From positions 1 through 64,000 of the forward strand of contig NZ_JAGGOJ010000019.1 of the NCBI RefSeq assembly GCF_018614575.1: a stretch of DNA of 64,000 bases. The letters are read 5' to 3'. Position numbers and translations under genes: made by a program. Positions 32,685 through 41,765 of the stretch are shown in pieces. The notes beneath the pieces are model-generated. The model was not told the origin of the DNA and ran no database searches. It saw only the letters and a program-made list of their open reading frames with translations. This DNA comes from Streptomyces sp. ISL-10. GTDB taxonomy: Bacteria > Actinomycetota > Actinomycetes > Streptomycetales > Streptomycetaceae. Positions within the stretch are counted from its first letter, which is position 1; every line of letters begins with the position of its first letter.

Positions 32685-35600
32685 CCAGCGCTGTCCACGC
32701 ACGACCGCCCGCCTCCCCCTCGGCCGGGACCGCGCCGCCCGGAGTGCCGCCCCCGCCACCGCGCTCGCGCCGCTGGCTGCTGGGCTTCTGGGCCGCGGTG
32801 TTCGTGGCCTTCCTCGCGGTGTCGCCGGGGCGGATGACGTTCGAGACGAAGCTCGGCGTCGTGGCCGACCCGTGGCAGTTCCTTCGTGATCTGGGGCAGT
32901 TGTGGCACGACCGGGCCGGCTTCGGCGGCATCGCCGACCAGTACATCGGCTACGCGATCCCGATGCTGCCCTTCCACGCCGCCGCCGATCTGCTCCAGTT
33001 GCCCGTGTGGCTCGCCGAACGGCTGTGGCTCTCGCTCGTGGTCACCACCGCCTTCTGGGGTGCGCTGCGCCTGGCCGAGCGCCTGGGCACGGGGTCCGCC
33101 GCCACCCGGACCGCCGGTGCCGCGATGTACGCGCTGTGGCCGACGTACACCATCGTCGTCGGCTCGACGTCGGCAGCCGCCCTGCCCGGGGCCCTTCTCC
33201 CATGGGTGGTCCTGCCGCTGACCGATCCGCGCACCAGCCCCCGGATCGCCGCTGCGCGCTCGGCGCTGCTGATTCCCCTCATGGGCGGTGTGAACGCCGC
33301 GTCCACCCTTGCCTCGCTGCTGCCCGTCGGCCTGTATCTGCTGAGCAGGCCGGGCGGTGCGCGCAAGCGCGCCCTGATCGCCTGGTGGACCCCTTGCGTC
33401 ATCCTCGCGACGGCCTGGTGGATCGTGCCACTGCTGCTCCTCGGGACGTACGGCGAGAACTTCATGCCGTACGTGGAGACCTCTCAGACCACCACCGCGA
33501 CGATGTCGGCCACCGAGGTGCTGCGCGGGGCGGGGAACTGGGTGGGCTACCTCAATTTCGGCGAGCCCTGGCTGCCCGCCGGCTGGACTGTCGCCACCTC
33601 GGTCGCGGTGATCGCCGGCTCGGCGCTCGCCGCGGCGCTCGGCCTCGCCGGCCTCGCCCGGCGCGACCTGCCCGAACGCCGCTGGCTGGTGCTGACGGTC
33701 CTGACGGTCGCCCTCGTCACTCTGGCCGGGTACGGTGGCGCGCTGGGCGGCCCCTTCCACGAGACGGTGCGGGACTGGCTGAACGGCCCGCTGGTGCCGT
33801 TCCGCAACATCTACAAGTTCCAGACCGGCCTGGCGCTCGCGCTCGCCCTGGGGTTCATGCATCTCACCGCCGCCGCGCCCCGGACGCTGCCCGCCCGTGC
33901 GCGGCGTCTGGTGCCGGTGGCGGCGGCCGCACTGGTGCTGCCCGGCCTGTGCTGGCCGTACCTCAACGGCTCGATTCTGCAGCCCGGTTCCTTCCGGCAA
34001 CTGCCCGCGTACTGGAAGACGACCGCCGACTGGCTGGCGGAGAACTCGGCCGACGACCGTGCGCTCGTCGTGCCCGCGACCGCGCACGGCATCTACACCT
34101 GGGGGTCGCCCATCGACCAGCCGCTGGACGTGCTGGCCCGCTCGCCGTGGGCACAGCGCGACTATGTGCCCTTCGGGACGCCCGGCAACCGCCGGGCCAT
34201 GGACGCGGTGGAGCAGGCGCTGACGTCTGGCGGCGAAGTGCCCGGTCTGAGCGAGTACCTGGGCCGCGCGGGTCTCCACTACGTCGTCGTGCGCAACGAC
34301 CTCGACCCGGACCAGATCGGCCACGTCCCGACCACGACGGTGAAGCGGACTCTGGAGGCGTCCGGGTACCGGCGGGTCACCGGGTTCGGGCCGGTGCTGA
34401 CGGGCGGGCGCATCGCGGACGACACCCCCGTGCAGGTGGAAGGGCTGTTCCCGCGCCAGCGCGCGGTGGAGATCTACGAACCGCCTGCGGGAACCACTCG
34501 TCCCGGCACGGCGCGGCTGACGCCCGTGGCGGCGACGGCGGTCGTCAGCGGCGGGCCCGAGAGCCTGCTGCCGCTGTCCGCGGACGGCGTCCTGGCCGGG
34601 CGGCCCGCCGTCCTCGCGGGTGACGCGCATCCGGGGGTAGGCCGGCCTCCGCTGTACGCGGCGGGTGACGGAATGCGCCGTGCCGACACCCGGTTCGGGC
34701 TGGTGAACTCCCACACGTCCCACACGTACACCCGTCAGGAACGCAATCCGGATGGCGCGGTGCAGGACCCGGGCGCACAGCCGCGCCAGATCCTGCCGTC
34801 CACCGGGGAGCGGCACCGGACGACGGCCGTGCTGCGGGGCGCTGCGTCGGTCAGCGCCTCCTCCGTGGGGAACTGGCTGTTCCACCTGCCCCAGTACGAC
34901 CCGGTGAACGCCTTCGACGGCAATCCCGACACCGGTTGGGCGGAGGGCTCACCGGGCTCACCGAAGGGCGAGTGGCTGCGTATCGCCTTCAACAGCCCGA
35001 CGACGATTCCCGAGAAGCTGTCGCTGACACCGCTGCCCAGCGCCAATGTGCGCGCGGCCCCGACCACCGTACGGGTGGAGACGGACCGGGGCAGCCGGGT
35101 CAGTCCCCTGCGGCCCGACGGGACCGCGCAGGAGGTGGCCGCGCCCCAGGGTGCCGCGACATGGCTGAAGGTGACGATCCTCGACTCGCAGCAGGGCCGC
35201 CCGGGACTGACCGGCGCGGGGTTCACCGAGATCTCTGTCCCCGGTGTGCAGGTGACCCGCATGCTGGAACTGCCCGCCGACGCGCCGCGCGACGGCGCCG
35301 ACTCCGTCGTGTACGCGCTGCGGCGCGGCAGCGATCCGGGCGGTCTGTCCGCAGTGCCCGCGGAGGTGGGGCTGCACCGGCAGTTCGACGCAGTCCGGGC
35401 GGGCGACCACACGGTGCGGGCCACCGCCCTGCCCGTACCGGGCGACGCGCTCGACGACCTGCTGTTCGACCTCACCGGGCAGCGCGACAAGATCCTCGTG
35501 AGCGCCGACTCCACCGCCCGCCTCGGCACCAACCTCAGCCCCCGCAACCTGACCGACGGCGACCTGACCACGGCCTGGGTCGCCGGGGAACGCCCCGTAC

Positions 35601-36934
35601 TGCACCTGTCCTGGCCGAAGAAGACCTCGGTCGGCGAGATCGTGTTCGCGGCGGCCGGGGGCCTGGCCACGCGGCCCGAGCAGGTGCAGATCAGCTCCCC
35701 CGACGGGACCGCGGTGGCGGCCGTGGACGAGAACGGCATGGCGCGGTTCTCCCCGATCACCACCGACCGGATGGACATCACGGTCTCCCGCGTGGCGCCG
35801 CTGACCCTGCACAACCCGGTCGCCGACGACCAGTTGCAGCTGCCGGTCGGGCTGAGCGAGGTCCACATCCCGGCCCTGGAGAGGTTCCGAGCGCCGCAGC
35901 CGGATCCGGACGACACGTTCACCTTGCCGTGCGGCAAGGGACCGGTCGTGTCGGTCGACGGACAGTTCCTCGAGACGCGCGCCGAGGGGCGGGTACGGGA
36001 TCTGACGGAGCGCGGGCCGGTCGCGGTGTCGCTCTGCACCGAGGACAGCCGGGTGCCGCTCGACCGGCGGACGCACACGGTCGAGGCGGGGGACGCCGGT
36101 CCGCTGGCCGTCACCGGGATCACGCTCTCCACCGGTCCGGCGCGGGCCGCCGTGAGCGCGGGGCGCCAGGTGGAGGCCGTCTCCGGCGGCGGCGACCGGC
36201 GAACCGTGCGGGTGGGCGCGGGAGACGCCTCGTACCTCCAGATCCACGAGAACCACAATCCGGGCTGGAAGGCCACGCTGGACGGCAGGGAGCTGTCCCC
36301 GCTGCGGATCGACGGATGGCAGCAGGCGTGGCTCGTCCCGGCGGGGCAGGGCGGCACGGTGACGCTCCTGTACGAGCCCTCGCGCCTGTACGACGCCGGT
36401 CTGGCCGTCGCCGGGGGGCTGCTGATCGCACTCGCCGCTCTCGCCTTCGTCCGCCGCCGCTCCCGCCCGCCGGTGACGGTGGAGGAGCAGCCGGCGCCGC
36501 CCGGTCCCGGTCTGCTGCTCGGCACGGTCGCGCTGACACTGGTGGGCGCGGTGGTCGCCGGCCCGGTCGCCGCGGTGGTGCCCGTGCTCGCGGTCGTGGC
36601 CTGGCTGCGCCCCGCGCTCCTCGGCCCGCTCGCGTTCGCGGCCATGGCCGGTGCCGGGATCGCCGCGGTCGCCGGCAGCGGGGAGGCGGCGGCGCTCGGC
36701 AAGGGCGCGTACGGTCCGGTGGCCCAACTGCTGGCGCTCACAGCGCTGTTCGCCGCACTGGTGACGGTGGGCCGGGAGCGCAGGGCCGGGACCCATCGGG
36801 CCGGCGGGCCGGCCCTCCCGGGGACGGGGCCCGACGGCCCGCCCGGTCCGGGAGCGCAGGGCGGCGGCCGGCCCGGTCCCGAAGCGCAGGGCTGCGGCCG
36901 GCAAGGGTTCGACCACGACCGAGGGAGCGCCTGA
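32681..36934 (+). CDS. AftD-like alpha-(1->3)-arabinofuranosyltransferase (DUF3367, GT-C)
   Basis: A giant 1417-aa membrane protein. Residues about 33-450 form a GT-C fold with roughly a dozen helices. The first periplasmic loop carries FETKLGVVADPW, whose Asp63 is a catalytic candidate. A long extracytoplasmic part follows with two discoidin/CBM-like modules near residues 720-800 (DPVNAFDGNPDTGWAEGSP) and 945-1010 (NLTDGDLTTAWVAGERPV). NHNPGWKATLDGRELSPL near 1195 precedes C-terminal helices from about 1236. The tail has Gly/Pro-rich repeats. The mycobacterial relative AftD transfers arabinofuranose to arabinogalactan and LAM. ATG 32681 overlaps the methyltransferase stop. Sugar specificity here is unknown. 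Confidence 0.85.
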   Translation: MTSAVHARPPASPSAGTAPPGVPPPPPRSRRWLLGFWAAVFVAFLAVSPGRMTFETKLGVVADPWQFLRDLGQLWHDRAGFGGIADQYIGYAIPMLPFHAAADLLQLPVWLAERLWLSLVVTTAFWGALRLAERLGTGSAATRTAGAAMYALWPTYTIVVGSTSAAALPGALLPWVVLPLTDPRTSPRIAAARSALLIPLMGGVNAASTLASLLPVGLYLLSRPGGARKRALIAWWTPCVILATAWWIVPLLLLGTYGENFMPYVETSQTTTATMSATEVLRGAGNWVGYLNFGEPWLPAGWTVATSVAVIAGSALAAALGLAGLARRDLPERRWLVLTVLTVALVTLAGYGGALGGPFHETVRDWLNGPLVPFRNIYKFQTGLALALALGFMHLTAAAPRTLPARARRLVPVAAAALVLPGLCWPYLNGSILQPGSFRQLPAYWKTTADWLAENSADDRALVVPATAHGIYTWGSPIDQPLDVLARSPWAQRDYVPFGTPGNRRAMDAVEQALTSGGEVPGLSEYLGRAGLHYVVVRNDLDPDQIGHVPTTTVKRTLEASGYRRVTGFGPVLTGGRIADDTPVQVEGLFPRQRAVEIYEPPAGTTRPGTARLTPVAATAVVSGGPESLLPLSADGVLAGRPAVLAGDAHPGVGRPPLYAAGDGMRRADTRFGLVNSHTSHTYTRQERNPDGAVQDPGAQPRQILPSTGERHRTTAVLRGAASVSASSVGNWLFHLPQYDPVNAFDGNPDTGWAEGSPGSPKGEWLRIAFNSPTTIPEKLSLTPLPSANVRAAPTTVRVETDRGSRVSPLRPDGTAQEVAAPQGAATWLKVTILDSQQGRPGLTGAGFTEISVPGVQVTRMLELPADAPRDGADSVVYALRRGSDPGGLSAVPAEVGLHRQFDAVRAGDHTVRATALPVPGDALDDLLFDLTGQRDKILVSADSTARLGTNLSPRNLTDGDLTTAWVAGERPVLHLSWPKKTSVGEIVFAAAGGLATRPEQVQISSPDGTAVAAVDENGMARFSPITTDRMDITVSRVAPLTLHNPVADDQLQLPVGLSEVHIPALERFRAPQPDPDDTFTLPCGKGPVVSVDGQFLETRAEGRVRDLTERGPVAVSLCTEDSRVPLDRRTHTVEAGDAGPLAVTGITLSTGPARAAVSAGRQVEAVSGGGDRRTVRVGAGDASYLQIHENHNPGWKATLDGRELSPLRIDGWQQAWLVPAGQGGTVTLLYEPSRLYDAGLAVAGGLLIALAALAFVRRRSRPPVTVEEQPAPPGPGLLLGTVALTLVGAVVAGPVAAVVPVLAVVAWLRPALLGPLAFAAMAGAGIAAVAGSGEAAALGKGAYGPVAQLLALTALFAALVTVGRERRAGTHRAGGPALPGTGPDGPPGPGAQGGGRPGPEAQGCGRQGFDHDRGSA

Positions 36935-38247
36935 TGGCCACCGTTCAGCGTCCGTCCTTCTCCGGCGAGGCGGCGCACAGACCGCTGCCGCGCGTGCCGT
37001 TCCCCGTCGTCGACGAGGTGGCACGGCACTGCACGGACCACGCCGAGCCCAACACGGTGCACATCGAGATCCACCTCCCCGGGCGCGTCGAACCGGCCCG
37101 GCTGCGCGACGCGTTCACCCGCGCGCTCGCCCGGCATCCGCGGGCGCTGATGCGGGAGCGGGCACGCGGCCCACTCGCCCTGCGCTACGAGTGGGAGCTC
37201 ACGGACGGGCCGGACACCGAGGTCGTCTCCTTCCCCCCGTGCGCGCCCGGCGCCCTCGCACGCGCCCGCGAACGCGCGCTCGCCGAGGCGCCCTCCCTGG
37301 CGTCGTCGCCTCCGTTGCGCCTTGAGGTGGTCGAGGAACCGGAGAGGAGTGGCTGCGTGCTGCTCTTCACGATCCACCACACGGCGCTGGACGGCCCGTC
37401 GTGCCTGCGGCTCGCGGCGACCGCCGCCGAGCTGCTGGGCGGACGCCCGGGCCCCGTCGTACCGTCCGTCGTCCGGCCCTTGGACGCAGCGGCGACGCGG
37501 CAGGCGGGCCGGACGCCCGCAGTGGCCCGGCCCGCCCGGGTCGCGGCGGGCAGACCCGGCCCGGTACCCGGCAATGCGATGGTCGTCGCCGAACTGCCCG
37601 TGCCGCGGCGGAAGTCCGGTGCCCCGCACACGGTCAACGACCAGCTGATGGTCGCCACGGCCCTGGCCGTCGCCGACTGGAACCGGGAACAGGGCGCGCC
37701 CGAGCGTCCGCTGCGCATCACGATGCCCGTCGACGACCGCAGCCGCGGGCCCGAGATGCCGATCGGCAACGGCACCCGCCTGGTCGAGGTCGGCTACACC
37801 ACCGCCGAGGTCGCGGCGGACACGGACCCGGCCGAGCTGCTGCGGCGCACAGCCGAACGCACCCGCGCTCTCAAAGCGCTGCCCCGGCCCCCGCTGGGGC
37901 GCGCGGCCGCGCTGCTGACCGCGCCGGTGCTGCCCGTCGGCGCCAGGGCGGCGACGACGCGGGGGCTGAGGCTGCTCGCCTCGCCGTGGACCTCCACGAC
38001 GCTGCTCAGCAACATCGGCCGGATCCCGTACCCGCTCGACTTCGGCGAGGCGGGCCGGGCGAGCGCCGTCTGGTTCTCGGCGCCCGCCAGGATGCCCCGC
38101 GGACTGACCGTCACCACGGCCTCGACGGGCGGCAGGCTGCATCTGGTGCTGCGCTGGTCCCGGGCGCTGCTGGGGGACGACGACGGGCGGCGGCTGCTGC
38201 ACCTGTTCACCCGTCGTCTGGCGGCGACCGACGCGGAGGCCCTGTGA
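36934..38247 (+). CDS. Condensation-domain/wax-ester-synthase-like acyltransferase
   Basis: A 437-aa protein of the condensation/WS-DGAT/PapA fold. The active site H-H-x3-D-G appears as FTIHHTALDGPSCL near residue 148, with an N-terminal floor-loop region and a C-terminal half carrying LMVATALAVADWNRE, RITMPVDDRS and LLSNIGRIPYPLDFGEAG. These enzymes join an acyl thioester to an alcohol or amine. The ATG lies 2 bases beyond the AftD-like stop (TGATG) with GAGGGAG upstream. In this operon it could acylate a glycan or glycolipid (inference). No carrier protein is adjacent. Confidence 0.82.
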   Translation: MATVQRPSFSGEAAHRPLPRVPFPVVDEVARHCTDHAEPNTVHIEIHLPGRVEPARLRDAFTRALARHPRALMRERARGPLALRYEWELTDGPDTEVVSFPPCAPGALARARERALAEAPSLASSPPLRLEVVEEPERSGCVLLFTIHHTALDGPSCLRLAATAAELLGGRPGPVVPSVVRPLDAAATRQAGRTPAVARPARVAAGRPGPVPGNAMVVAELPVPRRKSGAPHTVNDQLMVATALAVADWNREQGAPERPLRITMPVDDRSRGPEMPIGNGTRLVEVGYTTAEVAADTDPAELLRRTAERTRALKALPRPPLGRAAALLTAPVLPVGARAATTRGLRLLASPWTSTTLLSNIGRIPYPLDFGEAGRASAVWFSAPARMPRGLTVTTASTGGRLHLVLRWSRALLGDDDGRRLLHLFTRRLAATDAEAL

Positions 38248-38963
38248 GCAGCACCGCTCCCCCGCAACTCCGGGACTTCTACGAGAACCCCGCCGTGCCG
38301 GTGGCGTCGGGCGACGCGCGCAGCAGGCGTCAGGCGCGGATGCTGGCCGCCGTACTCGACGCACCCGGCGCGCTCATCGTCGACGTCGGCTGCGGGGACG
38401 GCAGCGCGGCGGCCACCGCGGCACCGATCCTCGCGGGACACCGGATCGTCGGTGTCGACTGGTCGCAGGACGCCCTGCGCCGGGCCCGGCCCCGGCTCGC
38501 GCATGTGGTGCGCGGCGAGCTCGACCGGGGCGGCCTGCCGTTCGCCGACGGCTGTGCGGACGCCGTGCTGTTCAGCGAGGTCGTCGAGCATCTCGTCGAC
38601 CCCGACCGGGCCCTGGACGAGGTGCGGCGGATCCTGCGGCCCGGCGGTCATCTGATGCTGTCCACGCCGAACCTCGCCGCCTGGTACAACCGCGCCCTGC
38701 TGCTCGCCGGGTGGCAGCCGGTGTTCTCGGAGGTGAGCCTGCGCGGCATCCACGGCCGGCCCGGCCGCGAAGTGGTCGGCCATCTGCGGCTGTACACCGC
38801 CCGCGCGCTGCGTTCCTTCCTCACCGCGTCGGATTTCGAGGTCGTCACGATCGCAGGGGCGCCGTTCCATGGGGTGCCGCGTGGACTGCGGTGGCTGGAC
38901 CGGGCCGCGTGCGCCGTCCCCTCGGCCTCCTCGGTCCTGCTGGCCCACGCACGGCGGAGGTAG
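38244..38963 (+). CDS. Class I SAM-dependent methyltransferase
   Basis: A 239-aa methyltransferase distinct from the one upstream of the AftD-like gene. Motif I is LIVDVGCGDGSAAATAAPIL, motif II HRIVGVDWSQDALRRARP, and AVLFSEVVEHLVDPDRALDE, then RILRPGGHLMLSTPNLAAWYNR closes the core. No N-terminal extension is needed: GTG 38244 overlaps the acyltransferase stop. The ending LDRAACAVPSASSVLLAHAR is less conserved. The product may be O-methylated sugars or a quinone or lipid. It is 5 bases from the next gene. Confidence 0.88.
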   Translation: MSSTAPPQLRDFYENPAVPVASGDARSRRQARMLAAVLDAPGALIVDVGCGDGSAAATAAPILAGHRIVGVDWSQDALRRARPRLAHVVRGELDRGGLPFADGCADAVLFSEVVEHLVDPDRALDEVRRILRPGGHLMLSTPNLAAWYNRALLLAGWQPVFSEVSLRGIHGRPGREVVGHLRLYTARALRSFLTASDFEVVTIAGAPFHGVPRGLRWLDRAACAVPSASSVLLAHARRR

Positions 38964-38967
38964 CGGC

Positions 38968-39849
38968 ATGTGGTGGGGTGTGGGGGCGGCGCTGCTGGCC
39001 AACGTGCTGTACAGCGTGGGGTTCGTGGTGGAGAAGCGGGCGCTCGGGGCACTGCCCGCCCTGTCGGCCCGGCGGCCGCTGCGCGTCGTCGGGGTGCTGC
39101 TGGCCAGCCCGCTGTGGATCGCCGGGGCGCTGGCGCTCGCCGCCGGGTTCGTCGCACAACTGATCGTCTACCGGGCGCTGCCCATTGCGGCCGCCCAGGG
39201 CATCTTCGTCTCCGGTCTCGCCCTGCTCCTGCTCCTGTCGTCCGCAGTGCTGGGCGAACAGCCGTCCGGGCGGGAGCGCTACGCGCTCGCCGCCGTACTG
39301 GTCGCCCTGCTGATGGTCGTCGCCTCGGTGCGCGAGGGCGAGGACGTCGTGAGCACCGGGGCGCCGTGGACGCTGGTGCTGATCGTCTGCGTACCGGCGC
39401 TCGCGGTCGGCGTGTGGCTGTACGGGAGGGTGGAGGCGCGGGCGAGGAAGCGCCACCGGGTGCCGACGAACGGCATCGGCTACGGCGTGGCCGTGGGGCT
39501 GCTCTACGGCGTCAGCTCGCTGGCCATCAAGGGCGCGTCCGGAAGGCTGACGGGCGAGGGCATCGGGGAGGCGGCCCGGTCGCTGTTCGCTTCCCCCTAT
39601 CCGTATCTGCTGCTGTTCACGGCGGTGGCCGGCCTCGTCATGTCCCAGGCCGCTCTCCAGCGGTGCAGGGCCTCCCTCATCGTGCCCGTCTGCACGACGG
39701 TGACCTGTCTGTTCACGGCGGTGCTCGGGACGCTCACCTTCGGGGAGCGGCTCCCGGACGATCCGCTGCTGCTGACCCTGCGGCTGGCCGGCACGGCTCT
39801 GGCGCTGTCGGTGCTCCTGGCCATGCCGCGCCACGACCCGCAGGCCTGA
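38968..39849 (+). CDS. EamA/DMT-like transporter
   Basis: A 293-aa membrane protein with nine to ten helices in two halves of five (residues about 3-130 and 160-290), as in the drug/metabolite transporter superfamily. Repeat signatures include LALAAGFVAQLIVYRALPIA and LMVVASVREGED in the first half and GYGVAVGLLYGVSSLAIKGA in the second. A conserved EKRAL stretch lies in the first helix pair. GGAGG precedes ATG 38968. It could export a sugar, lipid or polyamine linked to the upstream cluster. No ligand is known. Confidence 0.82.
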   Translation: MWWGVGAALLANVLYSVGFVVEKRALGALPALSARRPLRVVGVLLASPLWIAGALALAAGFVAQLIVYRALPIAAAQGIFVSGLALLLLLSSAVLGEQPSGRERYALAAVLVALLMVVASVREGEDVVSTGAPWTLVLIVCVPALAVGVWLYGRVEARARKRHRVPTNGIGYGVAVGLLYGVSSLAIKGASGRLTGEGIGEAARSLFASPYPYLLLFTAVAGLVMSQAALQRCRASLIVPVCTTVTCLFTAVLGTLTFGERLPDDPLLLTLRLAGTALALSVLLAMPRHDPQA

Positions 39850-39903
39850 AGCCGCCGAGCCGCCCGCCCACGGCGCAGTCCACGAGAACGAGGAGCCTTC
39901 CCC

Positions 39904-40122
39904 ATGAAACCCGTGAATCCCGACGACGCGCTGCTGCGGCTCCTGGCCTGCCCGCTCGACAAGGGGCCGCTGGTGCGGCCGGCCGGTCTGGACGTGCTGT
40001 ACAACCCGCGTCTGCAGCTGAGTTACCCCATCGTGGACGGTATTCCGCAACTGCTCCCCGCCTCCGGCAGCAAGGTCTCCGCGGACGACCACGAGAGGTA
40101 CCTGCGGACGACCACCGGCTGA
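39904..40122 (+). CDS. Trm112 family protein
   Basis: A 72-aa Trm112/YcaR-like protein. It begins LLRLLACPLDKGPLVRPAGL, then NPRLQLSYPIVDGIPQLLPA, the family pattern. In eukaryotes Trm112 activates methyltransferases; bacterial versions are small and often sit near methyltransferase or glycosyltransferase genes, as here with two methyltransferases. The zinc-type second cysteine pair is absent. ACGAGGAG lies seven bases before ATG 39904. It ends the long + strand cluster. Confidence 0.85.
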   Translation: MKPVNPDDALLRLLACPLDKGPLVRPAGLDVLYNPRLQLSYPIVDGIPQLLPASGSKVSADDHERYLRTTTG

Positions 40123-40373
40123 CGACGCCCGCGGCGGCCCGTCCTCCAGGGCCGCCGCACCGGGCGGCCCACCCCCGCGAGGAGACGCGGAAGCGCTGTG
40201 CCATACTCGGCGCGCTCGCTGCCCGTTTCGAAGTCGTGGGGATCACTGTTGAAGCCCGAGCCCGCCGTCCTCGGCACCGGATCCGCCTCCGGTGCCGATC
40301 ACAGAAACCGGACGGCCGCGCCAGGACAGCGCCCCACCGCGGCCGCATCCGACATTCCGGCGGGAAGCCATAC

Positions 40374-40868
40374 GTGAGCGGCATAGCACTCAGCACTCCC
40401 TACCTGGACACCGACGCGGAGCAGCTCTCCTTCTCCCTGGGCCGGCCCGCGCTCGAAGCCCTTGCCGTGCGGGATCTGACGGTCGGCGGGCTCGAAGTCG
40501 AGCTCAGGCTGCTCGGCGCCTCCCATCAGGTCTTCGCGGGCCCGGTACGGGAGACCGTGGCCTGCCTGCCCGGCGTCGCGGGGGGCCTGCCGGCGACGGC
40601 GGTGCAGGACTTCGACGACTGGGGCTACCGCTTCGGCGCGCGCGTCCGGCACTTCGCCGCGGCGGAGTTCAGCACACAGGTGGCGTGGATCCGCAGCCGG
40701 TCCGAGGGTCATCCCGAGGCGCTGTACGGAATCTTCCCGGGCTCCCCCGAAGCCGTCACCGCCCTGATCGTCGAGCGGCACAGCACCGGAGTGAGCTGGC
40801 GCACTTGGCACACGTACCCGCAGAGCCGCCAGATCGTGGCGACGCACACCCGGCTGGAGGCCCGATGA
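40374..40868 (+). CDS. DUF2617 family protein
   Basis: A 164-aa protein of the DUF2617 family: LSTPYLDTDAEQLSFSLG near the start, GLEVELRLLGASHQVFAGP and RETVACLPGV as the family core, and a C-terminal GVSWRTWHTYPQSRQIVATHTR. GTG 40374 has GGGAAG seven bases up. The ORF begins a four-gene operon with DUF4247, DUF350 and an aminopropyltransferase, overlapping DUF4247 by 4 nt. The function is unknown. Neighbourhoods of this kind recur near PspA-type membrane stress genes (established context), but no PspA is visible here. Confidence 0.82.
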   Translation: MSGIALSTPYLDTDAEQLSFSLGRPALEALAVRDLTVGGLEVELRLLGASHQVFAGPVRETVACLPGVAGGLPATAVQDFDDWGYRFGARVRHFAAAEFSTQVAWIRSRSEGHPEALYGIFPGSPEAVTALIVERHSTGVSWRTWHTYPQSRQIVATHTRLEAR

Positions 40869-41266
40869 AGACCGCCCGACTCATCAGCGTGACGATGCTC
40901 GCCACGGTCGCGCTCACCGCCTGTGCCGGTGAACCGGACGACGGCAACGACGCGCCGAGGTCCTGGATCCACCAGGAGTACGACGGCGTCGGCCCGACCT
41001 ACACCGACAGCAGTGACAAGACGTCGGAGGTCGCCAAGGAGATCGACGGCCACACCGACGCCGTCGACCGCATCGACGACGGCGACCTGGTGTTCCTGCG
41101 CTACCGCGACGACATCGTCGCCATCAGCCCCTACCGGGGTGGCAGCCAGATCGAGGTCGACGACTACCGCAACGGCCACCGCCGCTGGAAGTCCCACATC
41201 CGCGGCGTGTGGCCGGACCCGGACAGCAACGCGTTCCGCGGCGGCGGCCCCGGCTCCGGCAAGTAG
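40865..41266 (+). CDS. DUF4247 domain lipoprotein
   Basis: A 133-aa lipoprotein. The lipobox TAC ends the signal peptide LISVTMLATVALTAC, followed by a domain with EVAKEIDGHTDAVDRIDDGD, LVFLRYRDDIVAISPYRGGS and IEVDDYRNGHRRWKSHI typical of DUF4247. It starts in a 4-nt overlap with DUF2617 and precedes DUF350 by 55 bases. It is predicted to be anchored on the outer face of the membrane, so the operon spans both membrane faces. The role is unknown. Confidence 0.82.
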   Translation: MKTARLISVTMLATVALTACAGEPDDGNDAPRSWIHQEYDGVGPTYTDSSDKTSEVAKEIDGHTDAVDRIDDGDLVFLRYRDDIVAISPYRGGSQIEVDDYRNGHRRWKSHIRGVWPDPDSNAFRGGGPGSGK

Positions 41267-41321
41267 CCGCTTCCGGTCCACCCACCCCAACTCCCCGACG
41301 ACGTCCCCGAAAGGCACCCCC

Positions 41322-41759
41322 GTGGCAGAGATCCTCGAGTCGGCAGGCATCGCCCTGCTCTACGGCATGACCGGCTTCATCGTGATGGCGGTCGGCTTCA
41401 TCGCGCTCGACCTCGTGACCCCCGGCAAGCTCGTCCACGTGGTGTGGACGGAGCGAAACCGCGGCGCCGCGGTCCTGCTCGCCGGCCAGACGATCGCCAT
41501 CGGTCTCGTCATCGACCAGTCCATCCGGGCGAGCGAGTCCGAGCAGGGCCTCGGCCTCGGCCTGTTCAGCACCCTGCTGTACGGCCTCGCCGGAGTCGCC
41601 GTGATGACGCTCGTCTCCGTGATCGTGGGTCTGCTGACCCCGGGCCGCCTGGGCGCCGCCGTGCTCGACGACAACGGGGACCGTCCCCACCCCGCCGCCT
41701 GGGTCCAGGCCGCGATGTACATCGGCACGGCCTTCATGGTCGGTGCCGCCGTCTCGTAA
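41322..41759 (+). CDS. DUF350 domain membrane protein
   Basis: A 145-aa membrane protein with four helices (residues about 6-30, 45-63, 75-100 and 124-145). The DUF350 pattern is GIALLYGMTGFIVMAVGFIA, then LDLVTPGKLVHVVWTERNR, and a second related half GVAVMTLVSVIVGLLTPGRL. GTG 41322 has AAAGG upstream. It is a relative of E. coli YjfL, which is co-located with PspA-like YjfJ. It lies 6 bases upstream of the aminopropyltransferase and is probably membrane-associated with it. Confidence 0.85.
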   Translation: MAEILESAGIALLYGMTGFIVMAVGFIALDLVTPGKLVHVVWTERNRGAAVLLAGQTIAIGLVIDQSIRASESEQGLGLGLFSTLLYGLAGVAVMTLVSVIVGLLTPGRLGAAVLDDNGDRPHPAAWVQAAMYIGTAFMVGAAVS

Positions 41760-41765
41760 CCTCGC

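Noticed and set aside
34735..38364. 1209-aa minus-strand ORF opposite the AftD-like/acyltransferase genes
   Set aside because: Shadow produced by high third-position GC; it has no domains and is Arg/Pro/Ser-rich.
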